DNA from: Harmothoe impar | Lineage: Eukaryota; Annelida; Polychaeta; Phyllodocida; Polynoidae | DNA: 64,000 nt | Reading direction: 5' to 3' | Assembly: GCA_947462335.1 (NCBI GenBank) | Contig: OX381707.1 | Coordinates: 12,673,555 to 12,737,554 of the forward strand | In this document: positions 1-11,730 of the stretch, one piece after another | Layout of the letters: each line of letters starts with the position of its first letter | How positions within the stretch are numbered: position 1 is the stretch's first letter | Program-made: the position numbers and the translations under genes | The notes under the pieces: generated by a model | What the model was told of the DNA's origin: nothing | Database searches by the model: none | Seen by the model: only the letters and a program-made list of their open reading frames with translations

Positions 1-129
1 CTCGCTCTCCTCCCTTCGGCCTGGCCCCAGACCCCGAGACACCTAAATGGCTGAAAAAGGGTCATCGCTTGGTTATTTAAGGACATCTTACTGGCACTGC
101 CTCACTGGTAATATTTTCACCATCTGTTT

Positions 130-361
130 ATGAATGGTGTTAAACAAAAGCCTCTGGGAACCTTGTTTGATTACTGCTGTCCATGTAACTGTTTACTTCA
201 TAGTTTGGGATATCCTCTAGGCGTGAACATGGCTCGCTCTCCTCCCTTCGGCCTGGCCCCGGACCGCGAGACACCGAAATGGCTGAAAAAGGGTCATCGC
301 TTGGTTATTTAAGGACATCTTACTGGCACTGCCTCACTGGTAATATTTTCACCATCTCTTT
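130..361 (+). repeat. Representative satellite monomer
   Basis: One full 232-bp unit, taken from ATG to the base before the next ATG. It holds a 60-codon open frame (offset 1-183) ending in TTATTTAA, then a 49-bp linker. A GGATATCC palindrome containing an EcoRV site (209-214) is present in almost every copy. The CpG sites cluster in the second half. Because 232 is not a multiple of three, adjacent frames cannot join. Only occasional stop changes (TTTAAGG to TTGAAGG or TTAAAGG) let the frame run on to 81 codons. Confidence 0.95.
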
Positions 362-1289
362 ATGAATGGTGTTAAACAAAAGCCTCTGGGAACCTTGTTT
401 GATTACTGCTGTCCATGTAACTGTTTACTTTATAGTTTGGGATATCCTCTAGGCGTGAACATGGCTCGCTCTCCTCCCTTCGGCCTGGCCCCGGACCGCG
501 AGACACCGAAATGGCTGAAAAAGGGTCATCGCTTGGTTATTGAAGGACATCTTACTGGCACTGCCTCACTGGTAATATTTTCACCATCTGTTTATGAATG
601 GTGTTAAACAAAAGCCTCTGGGAACCTTGTTTGATTACTGCTGTCCATGTAACTGTTTACTTCATAGTTTGGGATATCCTCTAGGCGTGAACATGGCTCG
701 CTCTCCTCCCTTGGGCCTGGCCCCAGACCGCGAGACACCGAAATGGCTGAAAAAGGGTCATCGCTTGGTTATTTAAGGACATCTTACTGGCACTGCCTCA
801 CTGGTAATATTTTCACCATCTGTTTATGAATGGCGTTAAACAAAAGCCTCTGGGGACCTTGTTTGATTACTGCTGTCCATGTCACTGTTTACTTCATAGT
901 TTGGGATATCCTCTAGGCGTGAACATGGCTTGCTCTCCTCCCTTCGGCCTGGCCCCGGACCGCGAGACACCGAAATGGCTGAAAAAGGGTCATCGCTTGG
1001 TTATTTAAGGACATCTTACTGGCACTGCCTCACTGGTAATATTTTCACCATCTGTTTATGATTGGTGTTAAACAAAAGCCTCTGGGAACCTTGTTTGATT
1101 ACTGCTGTCCATGTAACTGTTTACTTCATAGTTTGGGATATCCTCTAGGCGTGAACATGGCTTGCTCTCCTCCCTTCGGCCTGGCCCCGGACCGCGAGAC
1201 ACCGAAATGGCTGAAAAAGGGTCAATGCTTGGTTATTTAAGGACATCTTACTGGCACTGCCTCACTGGTAATATTTTCACCATCTCTTT
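362..1289 (+). repeat. Partial upstream relative of the 10-mer HOR
   Basis: Four monomers (starts 362, 594, 826, 1058) show the same marker order as 2682-3609: TTTATAGTTTGG, then CCCTTGGGCC, then ATGTCACTGTTT with TGGGGACC, then a GCTTGCTCT monomer. They differ at several sites (for example GATTGGTG and GTCAATGC in the fourth), so this is an older, more diverged copy of the same order. Confidence 0.7.
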
Positions 1290-3609
1290 ATGAATGGTGT
1301 TAAACAAAAGCCTCTGGGAACCTTGTTTGATTACTGCTGTCCATGTAACTGTTTACTTCATAGTATGGGATATCCTCTAGGAGTGAACATGGCTTGCTCT
1401 CCTCCCTTCGGCCTGGCCCCTGACCGCGAGACACCAAAATGGCTGAAAAAGGGTCATCGCTTGGTTATTTAAGGACATCTTACTGGCACTGCCGCACTGG
1501 TAATATTTTCACCATCTGTTTATGAATGGTGTTAAACAAAAGCCTCTGGGAACCTTGTTTGATTACGGCTGTCCATGTAACTGTTTACTTCATAGTTTGG
1601 GATATCCTCTAGGCGTGAACATGGCTAGCTCTCCTCCCTTCGGCCTGGCCCCGGACCGCGAGACACCGAAATGGCTGAAAAAGGGTCATCGCTTGGTTAT
1701 TTAAGGACATCTTACTGGCACTGCCTCACTGGTAATATTTTCACCATCTGTTTATGATTGGTGTTAAACAAAAGCCTCTGGGAACCTTGTTTGATTACTG
1801 CTGTCCATGTAACTGTTTACTTCATAGTTTGGGATATCCTCTAGGCGTGAACATGGCTCGCTCTCCTCCCTTCGGCCTGGCCCCGGACCGCGAGACACCG
1901 AAATGGCTGAAAAAGGGTCATCGCTTGGTTATTTAAGGACATCTTACTGGCACTGCCTCACTGGTAATATTTTCACCATCTCTTTATGAATGGTGTTAAA
2001 CAAAAGCCTCTGGGAACCTTGTTTGATTACGGCTGTCCATGTAACTGTTTACTTCATAGTTTGGGATATCCTCTAGGCATGAACATGGCTCGCTCTCCTC
2101 CCTTCGGCCTGGCCCCGGACCGCGAGACACCGAAATGGCTGAAAAAGGGTCATCGCTTGGTTATTTAAGGACATCTTACTGGCACTGCCTCACTGGTAAT
2201 ATTTTCACCATCTGTTTATGAATGGTGTTAAACAAAAGCCTCTGGGAACCTTGTTTGATTACTGCTGTCCATGTAACTGTTTACTTCATAGTATGGGATA
2301 TCCTCTAGGCGTGAACATGGCTTGCTCTCCTCCCTTCGGCCTGGCCCCGGACCGCGAGACACCAAAATGGCTGAAAAAGGGTCATCGCTTGGTTATTTAA
2401 GGACATCTTACTGGCACTGCCGCACTGGTAATATTTTCACCATCTGTTTATGAATGGTGTTAAACAAAAGCCTCTGGGAACCTTTTTTGATTACTGCTGT
2501 CCATGTAACTGTTTACTTCATAGTTTGGGATATCCTCTAGGCGTGAACATGGCTCGCTCTCCTCCCTTCGGCCTGGCCCTGGACCGCGAGACACCGAAAT
2601 GGCTGAAAAAGGGTCATCGCTTGGTTATTTAAGGACATCTTACTGGCACTGCCTCACTGGTAATATTTTCACCATCTGTTTATGAATGGTGTTAAACAAA
2701 AGCCTCTGGGAACCTTGTTTGATTACTGCTGTCCATGTAACTGTTTACTTTATAGTTTGGGATATCCTCTAGGCGTGAACATGGCTCGCTCTCCTCCCTT
2801 CGGCCTGGCCCCGGACCGCGAGACACCGAAATGGCTGAAAAAGGGTCATCGCTTGGTTATTTAAGGACATCTTACTGGCACTGCCTCACTGGTAATATTT
2901 TCACCATCTGTTTATGAATGGTGTTAAACAAAAGCCTCTGGGAACCTTGTTTGATTACTGCTTTCCATGTAACTGTTTACTTCATAGTTTGGGATATCCT
3001 CTAGGCGTGAACATGGCTCGCTCTCCTCCCTTGGGCCTGGCCCCGGACCGCGAGACACCGAAATGGCTGAAAAAGGGTCATCGCTTGGTTATTTAAGGAC
3101 ATCTTACTGGCACTGCCTCACTGGTAATATTTTCACCATCTGTTTATGAATGGCGTTAAACAAAAGCCTCTGGGGACCTTGTTTGATTACTGCTGTCCAT
3201 GTCACTGTTTACTTCATAGTTTGGGATATCCTCTAGGCGTGAACATGGCTCGCTCTCCTCCCTTCGGCCTGGCCCCGGACCGCGAGACACCGAAATGGCT
3301 GAAAAAGGGTCATCGCTTGGTTATTTAAGGACATCTTACTGGCACTGCCTCACTGGTAATATTTTCACCATCTGTTTATGAATGGTGTTAAACAAAAGCC
3401 TCTGGGAACCTTGTTTGATTACTGCTGTCCATGTAACTGTTTACTTCATAGTTTGGGATATCCTCTAGGCGTGAACATGGCTTGCTCTCCTCCCTTTGGC
3501 CTGGCCCCGGACCGCGAGACACCAAAATGGCTGAAAAAGGGTCATCGTTTGGTTATTTAAGGACATCTTACTGGCACTGCCTCACTGGTAATATTTTCAC
3601 CATCTCTTT
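1290..3609 (+). repeat. 10-monomer higher-order repeat, copy 1 (2320 bp)
   Basis: Ten monomers in a fixed order of diagnostic variants: AGTATGGG with GGAGTGAAC (1290), TACGGCTG with GCTAGCTCT (1522), ATGATTGG (1754), TACGGCTG with GGCATGAAC (1986), AGTATGGG (2218), CCTTTTTTGAT (2450), TTTATAGTT (2682), CTGCTTTCC with CCCTTGGGC (2914), GTCACTG (3146), and ACCAAAATGG with CATCGTTTGG (3378). The same order repeats 2320 bp later. Confidence 0.93.
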
Positions 3610-5929
3610 ATCAATGGTGTTAAACAAAAGCCTCTGGGAACCTTGTTTGATTACTGCTGTCCATGTAACTGTTTACTTCATAGTATGGGATATCCTCTAG
3701 GAGTGAACATGGCTTGCTCTCCTCCCTTCGGCCTGGCCCCTGACCGCGAGACACCAAAATGGCTGAAAAAGGGTCATCGCTTGGTTATTTAAGGACATCT
3801 TACTGGCACTGCCGCACTGGTAATATTTTCACCATCTGTTTATGAATGGTGTTAAACAAAAGCCTCTGGGAACCTTGTTTGATTACGGCTGTCCATGTAA
3901 CTGTTTACTTCATAGTTTGGGATATCCTCTAGGCGTGAACATGGCTAGCTCTCCTCCCTTCGGCCTGGCCCCGGACCGAGAGACACCGAAATGGCTGAAA
4001 AAGGGTCATCGCTTGGTTATTTAAGGACATCTTACTGGCACTGCCTCACTGGTAATATTTTCACCATCTGTTTATGATTGGTGTTAAACAAAAGCCTCTG
4101 GGAACCTTGTTTGATTACTGCTGTCCATGTAACTGTTTACTTCATAGTTTGGGATATCCTCTAGGCGTGAACATGGCTCGCTCTCCTCCCTTCGGCCTGG
4201 CCCCGGACCGCGAGACACCGAAATGGCTGAAAAAGGGTCATCGCTTGGTTATTTAAGGACATCTTACTGGCACTGCCTCACTGGTAATATTTTCACCATC
4301 TCTTTATGAATGGTGTTAAACAAAAGCCTCTGGGAACCTTGTTTGATTACGGCTGTCCATGTAACTGTTTACTTCATAGTTTGGGATATCCTCTAGGCAT
4401 GAACATGGCTCGCTCTCCTCCCTTCGGCCTGGCCCCGGACCGCGAGACACCGAAATGGCTGAAAAAGGGTCATCGCTTGGTTATTTAAGGACATCTTACT
4501 GGCACTGCCTCACTGGTAATATTTTCACCATCTGTTTATGAATGGTGTTAAACAAAAGCCTCTGGGAACCTTGTTTGATTACTGCTGTCCATGTAACTGT
4601 TTACTTCATAGTATGGGATATCCTCTAGGCGTGAACATGGCTTGCTCTCCTCCCTTCGGCCTGGCCCCGGACCGCGAGACACCAAAATGGCTGAAAAAGG
4701 GTCATCGCTTGGTTATTTAAGGACATCTTACTGGCACTGCCGCACTGGTAATATTTTCACCATCTGTTTATGAATGGTGTTAAACAAAAGCCTCTGGGAA
4801 CCTTTTTTGATTACTGCTGTCCATGTAACTGTTTACTTCATAGTTTGGGATATCCTCTAGGCGTGAACATGGCTCGCTCTCCTCCCTTCGGCCTGGCCCC
4901 GGACCGCGAGACACCGAAATGGCTGAAAAAGGGTCATCGCTTGGTTATTTAAGGACATCTTACTGGCACTGCCTCACTGGTAATATTTTCACCATCTGTT
5001 TATGAATGGTGTTAAACAAAAGCCTCTGGGAACCTTGTTTGATTACTGCTGTCCATGTAACTGTTTACTTTATAGTTTGGGATATCCTCTAGGCGTGAAC
5101 ATGGCTCGCTCTCCTCCCTTCGGCCTGGCCCCGGACCGCGAGACACCGAAATGGCTGAAAAAGGGTCATCGCTTGGTTATTTAAGGACATCTTACTGGCA
5201 CTGCCTCACTGGTAATATTTTCACCATCTGTTTATGAATGGTGTTAAACAAAAGCCTCTGGGAACCTTGTTTGATTACTGCTTTCCATGTAACTGTTTAC
5301 TTCATAGTTTGGGATATCCTCTAGGCGTGAACATGGCTCGCTCTCCTCCCTTGGGCCTGGCCCCGGACCGCGAGACACCGAAATGGCTGAAAAAGGGTCA
5401 TCGCTTGGTTATTTAAGGACATCTTACTGGCACTGCCTCACTGGTAATATTTTCACCATCTGTTTATGAATGGCGTTAAACAAAAGCCTCTGGGGACCTT
5501 GTTTGATTACTGCTGTCCATGTCACTGTTTACTTCATAGTTTGGGATATCCTCTAGGCGTGAACATGGCTCGCTCTCCTCCCTTCGGCCTGGCCCCGGAC
5601 CGCGAGACACCGAAATGGCTGAAAAAGGGTCATCGCTTGGTTATTTAAGGACATCTTACTGGCACTGCCTCACTGGTAATATTTTCACCATCTGTTTATG
5701 AATGGTGTTAAACAAAAGCCTCTGGGAACCTTGTTTGATTACTGCTGTCCATGTAACTGTTTACTTCATAGTTTGGGATATCCTCTAGGCGTGAACATGG
5801 CTTGCTCTCCTCCCTTTGGCCTGGCCCCGGACCGCGAGACACCAAAATGGCTGAAAAAGGGTCATCGTTTGGTTATTTAAGGACATCTTACTGGCACTGC
5901 CTCACTGGTAATATTTTCACCATCTCTTT
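3610..5929 (+). repeat. 10-monomer higher-order repeat, copy 2 (2320 bp)
   Basis: Repeats all ten marker variants of 1290-3609 in order, with very few differences (for example CGAGAGAC at 3978 and CCCCGGACC against CCCTGGACC in the TTTTTTGAT monomer). Its first monomer is a hybrid (TATCAATGG start, AGTATGGG middle), and the monomer after the copy, at 5930, has TATCAATGG with AGTTTGGG. Confidence 0.93.
3612..3685 (+). other. Unequal crossing-over junction inside a monomer (10-mer HOR)
   Basis: The monomer at 3610 starts like the one at 5930 (TATCAATGG, variant C at 3612) but continues like the one at 1290 (AGTATGGG, variant A at 3685, then GGAGTGAAC). The switch between parents falls in the roughly 73 bp between. 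That is the expected signature of an in-register exchange that duplicated ten monomers. Confidence 0.8.
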
Positions 5930-6161
5930 ATCAATGGTGTTAAACAAAAGCCTCTGGGAACCTTGTTTGATTACTGCTGTCCATGTAACTGTTTACTTCA
6001 TAGTTTGGGATATCCTCTAGGCGTGAACATGGCTCGCTCTCCTCCCTTCGGCCTGGCCCCGGACCGCGAGACACCGAAATGGCTGAAAAAGGGTCATCGC
6101 TTGGTTATTTAAGGACATCTTACTGGCACTGCCTCACTGGTAATATTTTCACCATCTGTTT

Positions 6162-7090
6162 ATGAATGGTGTTAAACAAAAGCCTCTGGGAACCTTGTTT
6201 GATTACTGCTGTCCATGTAACTGTTTACTTTATAGTTTGGGATATCCTCTAGGCGTTAAACATGGCTCGCTCTCCTCCCTTCGGCCTGGCCCCGGACCGC
6301 GAGACACCGAAATGGCTGAAAAAGGGCCATCGCTTGGTTATTTAAGGACATCTTACTGGCACTGCCTCACTGGTAATATTTTCACCATCTGTTTATGAAT
6401 GGTGTTAAACAAAAGCCTCTGGGAACCTTGTTTGATTACTGCTGTCCGAGTAACTGTTTACTTCATAGTTTGGGATATCCTCTAAGCGTGAACATGGCTC
6501 GCTCTCCTCCCTTGGGCCTGGCCCCGGACCGCGAGACACCGAAATGGCTGAAAAAGGGTCATCGCTTGGTTATTTAAGGACATCTTACTAGCACTGCCTC
6601 ACTGGTAATATTTTCACCATCTGTTTATGAATGGTGTTAAACAAAAGCCTCTGGGAACCTTGTTTGATTACTGCTGTCCATGTAACTGTTTACTTTATAG
6701 TTTGGGATATCCTCTAGGCGTGAACATGGCTCGCTCTCCTCCCTTCGGCCTGGCCCCGGACCGTGAGACACCGAAATGGCTGAAAAAGGGCCATCGCTTG
6801 GTTATTTAAGGACATCTTACTGGCACTGCCTCACTGGTAATATTTTCACCATCTGTTTATGAATGGTGTTAAACAAAAGCCTCTGGGAACCTTGTTTGAT
6901 TACTGCTGTCCGAGTAACTGTTTACTTCATAGTTTGGGATATCCTCTAAGCGTGAACATGGCTCGCTCTCCTCCCTTGGGCCTGGCCCCGGACCGCGAGA
7001 CACCGAAATGGCTGAAAAAGGGTCATCGCTTGGTTATTTAAGGACATCTTACTGGCACTGCCTCACTGGTAATATTTTCACCATCTGTTT
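6162..7090 (+). repeat. Dimeric higher-order repeat (2 x 2 monomers)
   Basis: A pair of monomers, TTTATAGTTTGG type followed by CTGTCCGAGTAACTG with CTCTAAGCGTG and CCCTTGGGCC, occurs at 6162/6395 and again at 6627/6859. The first monomer has an extra base (GGCGTTAAACATGG), which makes it 233 bp. Both CCGAGTAAC and CTAAGCGTG are confined to this pair in the window, so the duplication is local and recent. Confidence 0.9.
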
Positions 7091-7554
7091 ATGAATGGCG
7101 TTAAACAAAAGCCTCTGGGGACCTTGTTTGATTACTGCTGTCCATGTCACTGTTTACTTCATAGTTTGGGATATCCTCTAGGCGTGAACATGGCTTGCTC
7201 TCCTCCCTTCGGCCTTGCCCCGGACCGCAAGACACCGAAATGGCTGAAAAAGGGTCATCGCTTGGTTATTTAAGGACATCTTACTGGCACTGCCTCACTG
7301 GTAATATTTTCACCATCTGTTTATGAATGGCGTTAAACAAAAGCCTCTGGGGACCTTGTTTGATTACTGCTGTCCATGTCACTGTTTACTTCATAGTTTG
7401 GGATATCCTCTAGGCGTGAACATGGCTTGCTCTCCTCCCTTCGGCCTGGCCCCGGACCGCAAGACACCGAATTGGCTGAAAAAGGGTCATCGCTTGGTTA
7501 TTTAAGGACATCTTACTGGCACTGCCTCACTGGTAATATTTTCACCATCTGTTT
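7091..7554 (+). repeat. Tandem duplication of one monomer type
   Basis: The monomers at 7091 and 7323 share GCGTTAAAC, TGGGGACC, ATGTCACTG, GCTTGCTCT and the rare GGACCGCAAGACACC. They differ only at GGCCTTGCC against GGCCTGGCC and GAAATGG against GAATTGG. This is a single-monomer duplication inside the array. Confidence 0.8.
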
Positions 7555-9642
7555 ATGAATGGTATTAAACAAAAGCCTCTGGGAACCTTGTTTGATTACT
7601 GCTGTCCATGTAACTGTTTACTTCATAGTTTGGGATATCCTCTAGGCGTGAACAGGGCTTGCTCTCCTCCCTTTGGCCTGGCCCCGGACCGCGAGACACC
7701 GAAATGGCTGAAAAAGGGTCATCGTTTGGTTATTTAAGGACATCTTACTGGCACTGCCTCACTGGTAATATTTTCACCATCTGTTTATGAATGGTGTTAA
7801 ACAAAAGCCTCTGGGAACCTTGTTTGATTACTGCTGTCCATGTAACTGTTTACTTCATAGTTTGGGATATCCTCTAGGCTTGAACATGGCTCGCTCTCCT
7901 CCCTTCGGCCTGACCCCGGACCGCGAGACACCGAAATGGCTGAAAAAGGGTCATCGCTTGGTTATTTAAGGACATCTTACCGGCACTGCCTCACTGGTAA
8001 TATTTTCACCATCTGTTCATGAATGGTGTTAAACAAAATCCTCTGGGAACCTTGTTTGATTACTGCTGTCCATGTAACTGTTTACTTCATAGTTTGGGAT
8101 ATCCTCTAGGCGTGAACATGGCTCGCTCTCCTCCCTTCGGCCTGGCCCCGGACCGCGAGACACCGAAATGGCTGAAAAAGGGTCATCGCTTGGTTATTTA
8201 AGGACATCTTACTGGCACTGCCTCACTGGTAATATTTTCACCTTCTGTTTATGAATGGTGTTAAACAAAAGCCTCTGGGAACCTTGTTTGATTACTGCTG
8301 TCCATGTAACTGTTTACTTCATAGTTTGGGATATCCTCTAGGCATGAACATGGCTCGCTCTCCTCCCTTCGGTGTGGCCCCGGACCGTGAGACACCGAAA
8401 TGGCTGAAAAAGGGTCATCGCTTGGTTATTTAAGGACATCTTACTGGCACTGCCTCACTGGTAATATTTTCACCATCTGTTTATGAATGGTGTTAAACAA
8501 AAGCCTCTGGGAACCTTGTTTGATTACTGCTGTCCATGTAACTGTTTACTCCATAGTTTGGGATATCCTCTAGGCGTGAACATGGCTCGCTCTCCTCCCT
8601 TCGGCCTGGCCCCGGACCGCGAGACACCGAAATGGCTGAAAAAGGGTCATCGCTTGGTTATTTAAGGACATCTTACTGGCACTGCCTCACTGGTAATATT
8701 TTCACCATCTGTTTATGAATGGTGTTAAACAAAAGCCTCTGGGAACCTTGTTTGATTACTGCTGTCCATGTAACTGTTTACTTCATAGTTTGGGATATCC
8801 TCTAGGCGTGAACATGGCTCGCTCTCCTCCCTTTGGCCTGGCCCCGGACCGCGAGACACCGAAATGGCTGAAAAAGGGTCATCGCTTGGTTATTTAAGGA
8901 CATCTTACTGGCACTGCCTCACTGGTAATATTTTCACCATCTGTTTATGAATGGTGTTAAACAAAAGCCTCTGGGAACCTTGTTTGATTACTGCTGTCCA
9001 TGTAACTGTTTCCTTCATAGTTTGGGATATCCTCTAGGTGTGAACATGGCTCGCTCTCCTCCCTTCGGCCTGGCCCCGGACCGCGAGACACCTAAATGGC
9101 TGAAAAAGGGTCATCGCTTGGTTATTTAAGGACATCTTACTGGCACTGCCTCACTGGTAATATTTTCACCATCTGTTTATGAATGGTGTTAAACAAAAGC
9201 CTCTGGGAACCTTGTTTGATTACTGCTGTCCATGTAACTGTTTACTTCATAGTTTGGGATATCCTCTTGGCGTGAACATGCCTAGCTCTCCTCCCTTCGG
9301 CCTGGCCCCGGACCACGAGACACCGAAATGGCTGAAAAAGGGTCATTGCTTGGTTATTTAAGGACATCTTACTGGCACTGCCTCACTGGTAATATTTTCA
9401 CCATCTGTTTATGATTGGTGTTAAACAAAAGCCTCTGGGAACCTTGTTTGATTACTGCTGTCCATGTAACTGTTTACTTCATAGTTTGGGATATCCTCTA
9501 GGCGTGAACATGGCTCGCTCTCCTCCCTTCGGCCTGGCCCCGGACCGCGAGACACCGAAATGGCTGAAAAAGGGTCATCGCTTGGTTATTTAAGGACATC
9601 TTACTGGCACTGCCTCACTGGTAATATTTTCACCATCTGTTT
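7555..9642 (+). repeat. Heterogeneous satellite segment
   Basis: Nine monomers without an obvious internal higher-order period. It includes ACAGGGCTTGC (7651), GTTCATGAATGG with CAAAATCCTC (8019), GGTGTGGCC (8251), and the block TGTTTCCTT, then ACATGCCTAGC with GGACCACGAG, then ATGATTGG (8947, 9179, 9411). That three-monomer block recurs fully or in part near 13354, 16134 and 17062. Confidence 0.85.
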
Positions 9643-11730
9643 ATGAATGGTGTTAAACAAAAGCCTCTGGGAACCTTGTTTGATTACTGCTGTCCATGTA
9701 ACTGTTTACTTCATAGTTTGGGATATCCTCTAGGCTTGAACATGGCTTGCTCTCCTCCCTTCGGCCTGGCCCCGGACCGCGAGACACCAAAATGGCTGAA
9801 AAAGGGTCATCGCTTGGTTATTTAAGGACATCTTACTGGCACTGCCGCACTGGTAATATTTTCACAATCTGTTTATGAATGGTGTTAAACAAAAGCCTCT
9901 GGGAACCTTGTTTGATTACTGCTGTCAATGTAACTGTTTACTTCATAGTTTGGGATATCCTCTAGGCGTGAACATGGCTCGCTCTCCTCCCTTCGGCCTG
10001 GCCCCAGACCGCGAGACACCGAAATGGCTGAAAAAGGGTCATCGCTTGGTTATTTAAGGACATCTTACTGGCACTGCCTCACTGGTAATATTTTCACCAT
10101 CTGTTTATGAATGGTGTTAAACAAAAGCCTCTGGGAACCTTGTTTGATTATTGCTGTCCATGTAACTGTTTACTTTATAGTTTGGGATATCCTCTAGGCG
10201 TGAACATGGCTCGCTCTCCTCCCTTCGGCCTGGCCCCGGACTGCGAGACACCGAAATGGCTTAAAAAGGGTCATCACTTGGTTATTTAAGGACATCTTAC
10301 TGGCACTGCCTCACTGGTAATATTTTCACCATCTGTTTATGAATGGTGTTAAACAAAAGCCTCTGGGAACCTTGTTTGATTACTGCTGTCCATGTAACTG
10401 TTTACTTTATAGTTTGGGATATCCTCTAGGCGTGAACATGGCTCGCTCTCCTCTCTTGGGCCTGGCCCCGGACCGCGAGACACTGAAATGGCTGAAAAAG
10501 GGTCATCGCTTGGTTATTTAAGGACATCTTACTGGCACTGCCTCACTGGTAATATTTTCACCATCTGTTTATGAATGGTGTTAAACAAAAGCCTCTGGGA
10601 ACCTTGTTTGATTACGGCTGTCCATGTAACTGTTTACTTCATAGTTTTTGATATCCTCTAGGCATGAACATGGCTCGCTCTCCTCCCTTCGGCCTGGCCC
10701 CGGACCGCGAGACACCGAAATGGCTGAAAAAGGGTCATCGCTTGGTTATTTAAGGACATCTTACTGGCACTGCCTCACTGGTAATATTTTCACCATCTGT
10801 TTATGATTGGTGTTAAACAAAAGCCTCTGGGAACCTTGTTTGATTACTGCTGTCCATGTAACTGTTTACTTCATAGTTTGGGATATCCTCTAGGCTTGAA
10901 CATGGCTTGCTCTCCTCCCTTCGGCCTGGCCCCGGACCGCGAGACACCAAAATGGCTGAAAAAGGGTCATCGCTTGGTTATTTAAGGACATCTTACTGGC
11001 ACTGCCGCACTGGTAATATTTTCACAATCTGTTTATGAATGGTGTTAAACAAAAGCCTCTGGGAACCTTGTTTGATTACTGCTGTCAATGTAACTGTTTA
11101 CTTCATAGTTTGGGATATCCTCTAGGCGTGAACATGGCTCGCTCTCCTCCCTTCGGCCTGGCCCCAGACCGCGAGACACCGAAATGGCTGAAAAAGGGTC
11201 ATCGCTTGGTTATTTAAGGACATCTTACTGGCACTGCCTCACTGGTAATATTTTCACCATCTGTTTATGAATGGTGTTAAACAAAAGCCTCTGGGAACCT
11301 TGTTTGATTATTGCTGTCCATGTAACTGTTTACTTTATAGTTTGGGATATCCTCTAGGCGTGAACATGGCTCGCTCTCCTCCCTTCGGCCTGGCCCCGGA
11401 CTGCGAGACACCGAAATGGCTTAAAAAGGGTCATCACTTGGTTATTTAAGGACATCTTACTGGCACTGCCTCACTGGTAATATTTTCACCATCTGTTTAT
11501 GAATGGTGTTAAACAAAAGCCTCTGGGAACCTTGTTTGATTACTGCTGTCCATGTAACTGTTTACTTTATAGTTTGGGATATCCTCTAGGCGTGAACATG
11601 GCTCGCTCTCCTCTCTTGGGCCTGGCCCCGGACCGCGAGACACTGAAATGGCTGAAAAAGGGTCATCGCTTGGTTATTTAAGGACATCTTACTGGCACTG
11701 CCTCACTGGTAATATTTTCACCATCTGTTT
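9643..11730 (+). repeat. 5-monomer higher-order repeat (1160 bp)
   Basis: The order GGCTTGAAC with GCTTGC; CACAATCTG with TGTCAATGTAAC; TTATTGCTG with GGACTGCG and CATCACTTGG; CTCTCTTGGGCC with GACACTGAAATGG is present at 9643-10570 and again at 10803-11730, exactly 1160 bp later. The intervening monomer (10571) has AGTTTTTGATATCC, which breaks the 60-codon frame. Confidence 0.92.

Noticed and set aside
130..312. 60-codon open frame present in most monomers (and its 81-, 70- and 72-codon variants)
   Set aside because: It is carried along by the high identity of the satellite. Many monomers break it by one-base deletions (12427, 22398, 26107), by in-frame stops (CACCATAATGG, GAAATAGCTG) or by loss of ATG. 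Recurrent changes are mostly missense CpG transitions, and 232 is not a multiple of three. No domain or signal is recognisable.
130..361. CENP-B box in the monomer (TTCG...CGGG pattern at CTTCGGCCTGGCCCCGG)
   Set aside because: The required central A and the spacing to CGGG are absent, so centromere identity cannot be argued from this.
130..361. Hammerhead ribozyme in the satellite, as in some animal satellites
   Set aside because: The CTGATGA core is not found on either strand together with a GAAA partner in the monomer.
130..361. tRNA, 5S rRNA or snRNA origin of the monomer
   Set aside because: No convincing A/B box pair, cloverleaf or conserved 5S/snRNA core seen by eye on either strand.
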